Shown: positions 62,430-64,000 of the stretch, in pieces
Position numbering within the stretch: the first letter of the stretch is position 1
How the letters are laid out: the number at the start of each line of letters is the position of its first letter
Assembly (NCBI GenBank): GCA_026982695.1
Contig: JALSGS010000014.1
Location: 1 to 64,000 of the forward strand
DNA length: 64,000 nt
Source of the DNA: Saprospiraceae bacterium
GTDB taxonomy: Bacteria; Bacteroidota; Bacteroidia; Chitinophagales; Saprospiraceae
Direction: 5' to 3'
The notes under the pieces: model-generated
Database searches by the model: none
The model's input: the letters and a program-made list of their open reading frames with translations, nothing else
Told to the model about the DNA's origin: nothing
Position numbers and translations under genes: made by a program

Positions 62430-64000
62430 TCAGTTCAGTTGTACACCCGACGTAGAAATAAGCTGCTCTAACCCCGAGTGGCGGTTGCGGAACGTATAGA
62501 TCTTTTCATAGTATTCCTTTGCCATGCGTTTACTATCAAAGAAAGGAATGATCTGTTGCATGCTGCGCCTACGTATGACTGCCCATTCATCTGGACGCTG
62601 ATAGTAAATAGGCAATACACGCCTGCGCAATACTTCCATCAGATGTTTGCGATCCTGTTCGTCTATGTACTCAAGAGGTTGCGATAAATCGGCAAGAGGT
62701 ACTACAAAAGCATTATGACCATCTTTAGCAAACTCGGGAATCCAGCCATCCCAGGTCGAGCAATTGATAGCCCCATTCATTGCAGCTGTCATGCCACTTG
62801 TGCCCGAAGCTTCTCTGGTCACTCGGGGGTTATTCAACCACACATCAGCACCTCGTTTTAGCGCCTTAGACAGATTCATCTCATATCCCGAAAGCACAGC
62901 CACATTGGGAAATTGGGCAGCCATATGCGACAACTTGTTGAACGTAGCAATAGCTCCATAGTCTTTCGGATAGGGCTTGCCCGCCCAAATAAGCTGGATG
63001 GGATGCTCTTTGTTCGTCACCAACTGGACAAACTCCTCCCAGTTACGCGTAATAAGATCAGGGCGCTTATAGGCGGCAAAACGCCTGGCCCACACAATAG
63101 TGCACACATCAGGATCAAACAGCTTGCCCGTTTGGTCAGCGACGACCTGGAAAAGTTCTGCTTTCATTTGTCGTTTGCGCTGGCTTATCTCTACATCATC
63201 GCCTTTTTCCAAAGCCTCATATAGCTGGTGGTCGTGCCAATAGGCAAAGTCTTGGGCATTAGTGACATGTACAATTGGACAAATGCCATCATAATTGCGC
63301 CACATATCGCGTGCCACCTGGCCATGCAACTTCGACACGCCATTGGCCATACGCGCCATGCGCAATGCAGCCAATGAAAGGTTGAATGTAGATTCATCAA
63401 TCCCTGTGAGCTGGATCACTTCTTCGCGACGCACCCCCCCAAAGAATCCCATGCGTTCGAGTAGGGCAATATCGTGCGATTCATTGCCGGCAGGCACGGG
63501 CGTATGCGTAGTAAACACCAAGTGATCGCATACCGCTGCAGCAGACCGCCATTTTTCATACAGATAGAATGCCGCAGGCAGTCCATGGGCTTCATTAAGA
63601 TGATACACCTGAGCGTCGAAACCAATGTGATCTAACAACTGAGCTCCCCCCCGCCCCAAGAGGATGTATTGAGCGATTTTGGTCTCTACGTTGTCATCGT
63701 ACAGCCTATGACAAATCGTACGAGCCAAATAATCGTTCTCGGGTACGTCAGTAGAAAGCAAGAATATAGGGGCAGTGCCAAACACTTCTGGCGGCAGATA
63801 CCAGGCACGCACCCATACAGGATGCCCATTTACCTCAATCCGATATTGAATGCCTGTGTCTTCCAAAAAGCTATAAAATCGCTCTCGGAATACCGCGCTC
63901 ATCTCATTTTGTTCGTTCCACTGTTGCTCGTAGTAACCGTACTTCCACAAAATGCCAATGCCAATTAGCTGCTGCCGCAGCGCGTAGGCACTCCTCATAT
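62430..64000 (-). CDS. glgP: Alpha-glucan phosphorylase, 5'-partial
   Basis: At least 522 residues are visible; the frame runs to the window edge, and roughly the first hundred residues of the short (TIGR02094-type) phosphorylase are expected beyond it. Seen: LIGIGILWKYGYYEQQW, YHLNEAHGLPAAFYL, TTHTPVPAGNE, FAAYKRPDLI, the phosphate/PLP region AGKPYPKDYGAI, and NPRVTREASGTSGMTAAMNGAINCSTWDGW. It releases glucose-1-phosphate from glycogen or maltodextrin. The apparent first Met at 63998 is internal, not a true start. Confidence 0.92.
   Translation of the reverse strand, partial: MRSAYALRQQLIGIGILWKYGYYEQQWNEQNEMSAVFRERFYSFLEDTGIQYRIEVNGHPVWVRAWYLPPEVFGTAPIFLLSTDVPENDYLARTICHRLYDDNVETKIAQYILLGRGGAQLLDHIGFDAQVYHLNEAHGLPAAFYLYEKWRSAAAVCDHLVFTTHTPVPAGNESHDIALLERMGFFGGVRREEVIQLTGIDESTFNLSLAALRMARMANGVSKLHGQVARDMWRNYDGICPIVHVTNAQDFAYWHDHQLYEALEKGDDVEISQRKRQMKAELFQVVADQTGKLFDPDVCTIVWARRFAAYKRPDLITRNWEEFVQLVTNKEHPIQLIWAGKPYPKDYGAIATFNKLSHMAAQFPNVAVLSGYEMNLSKALKRGADVWLNNPRVTREASGTSGMTAAMNGAINCSTWDGWIPEFAKDGHNAFVVPLADLSQPLEYIDEQDRKHLMEVLRRRVLPIYYQRPDEWAVIRRRSMQQIIPFFDSKRMAKEYYEKIYTFRNRHSGLEQLISTSGVQLN

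Overview
The window is a chromosomal segment of a Bacteroidota bacterium, probably of the Saprospirales/Chitinophagales type, though the exact lineage cannot be fixed from sequence alone. The evidence is a type IX secretion system (T9SS) signature: sorting domains of type B (gene ending at 1430) and type A (7855-8373 and 33305-35494), a PorP/SprF protein next to a PorE-like OmpA protein, a Wzi/RemB-like outer-membrane protein, a TPR-kinase-receiver-AraC hybrid sensor and futalosine-pathway menaquinone synthesis. Most genes lack strong Shine-Dalgarno sequences. No rRNA, tRNA or CRISPR array was seen.

Layout. 1-8432: surface proteins (repeat-rich T9SS cargo, a 26-unit head-repeat protein, a small sorting-domain protein) with XdhC and GDP-L-fucose synthase genes. 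8433-18460: an accessory block. It holds decayed sequence, a palindromic MITE-like element, a minus-strand three-gene overlapping cluster (OleC-like synthetase, Cys-nucleophile hydrolase, DUF4011-helicase-nuclease of the Hhe defence type) bracketed by two attC-like palindromes, a truncated DUF3800 gene and a decayed IS1634-type transposase. 18460-28570: clpB, a paired M16 protease locus, a PLP decarboxylase, a methyltransferase and a family 9 glycosyltransferase. 28562-29360: an agmatinase pseudogene. 29579-35494: the T9SS PorP/PorE-like pair and a secreted glycoside hydrolase-like protein. 35617-48930: SDR, methyltransferase, Wzi-like protein, HAD hydrolase, large hybrid sensor, DUF819 and MarC membrane proteins, zinc-ribbon protein, a lipoprotein gene that looks frameshifted, a membrane nuclease-like protein and hemL. 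48927-54208: a two-component pair, mqnD, an RluA-type synthase, a CBS protein and alanine dehydrogenase. 54209-55093: a non-coding stretch with repeated promoter-like boxes, most followed by intrinsic terminators. 55094-64000: HtrA-type protease, HD-domain protein, a decayed beta-barrel gene, aminopeptidase P, a barrel/lipoprotein gene pair and a partial alpha-glucan phosphorylase.

The least explained signals are four. (i) A 12-mer, TTTGCCGAAAGG, occurs exactly six times in both orientations across the native backbone but not in the accessory block, which recalls a DNA-uptake or chromosome-organising word. (ii) The tandem box-plus-terminator array lies between ald and the HtrA gene. (iii) The accessory block has cassette-like architecture, with stop codons abutting or overlapping attC-like palindromes. 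(iv) The MITE-like element at 9142-9595 may be linked to the IS1634 remnant.
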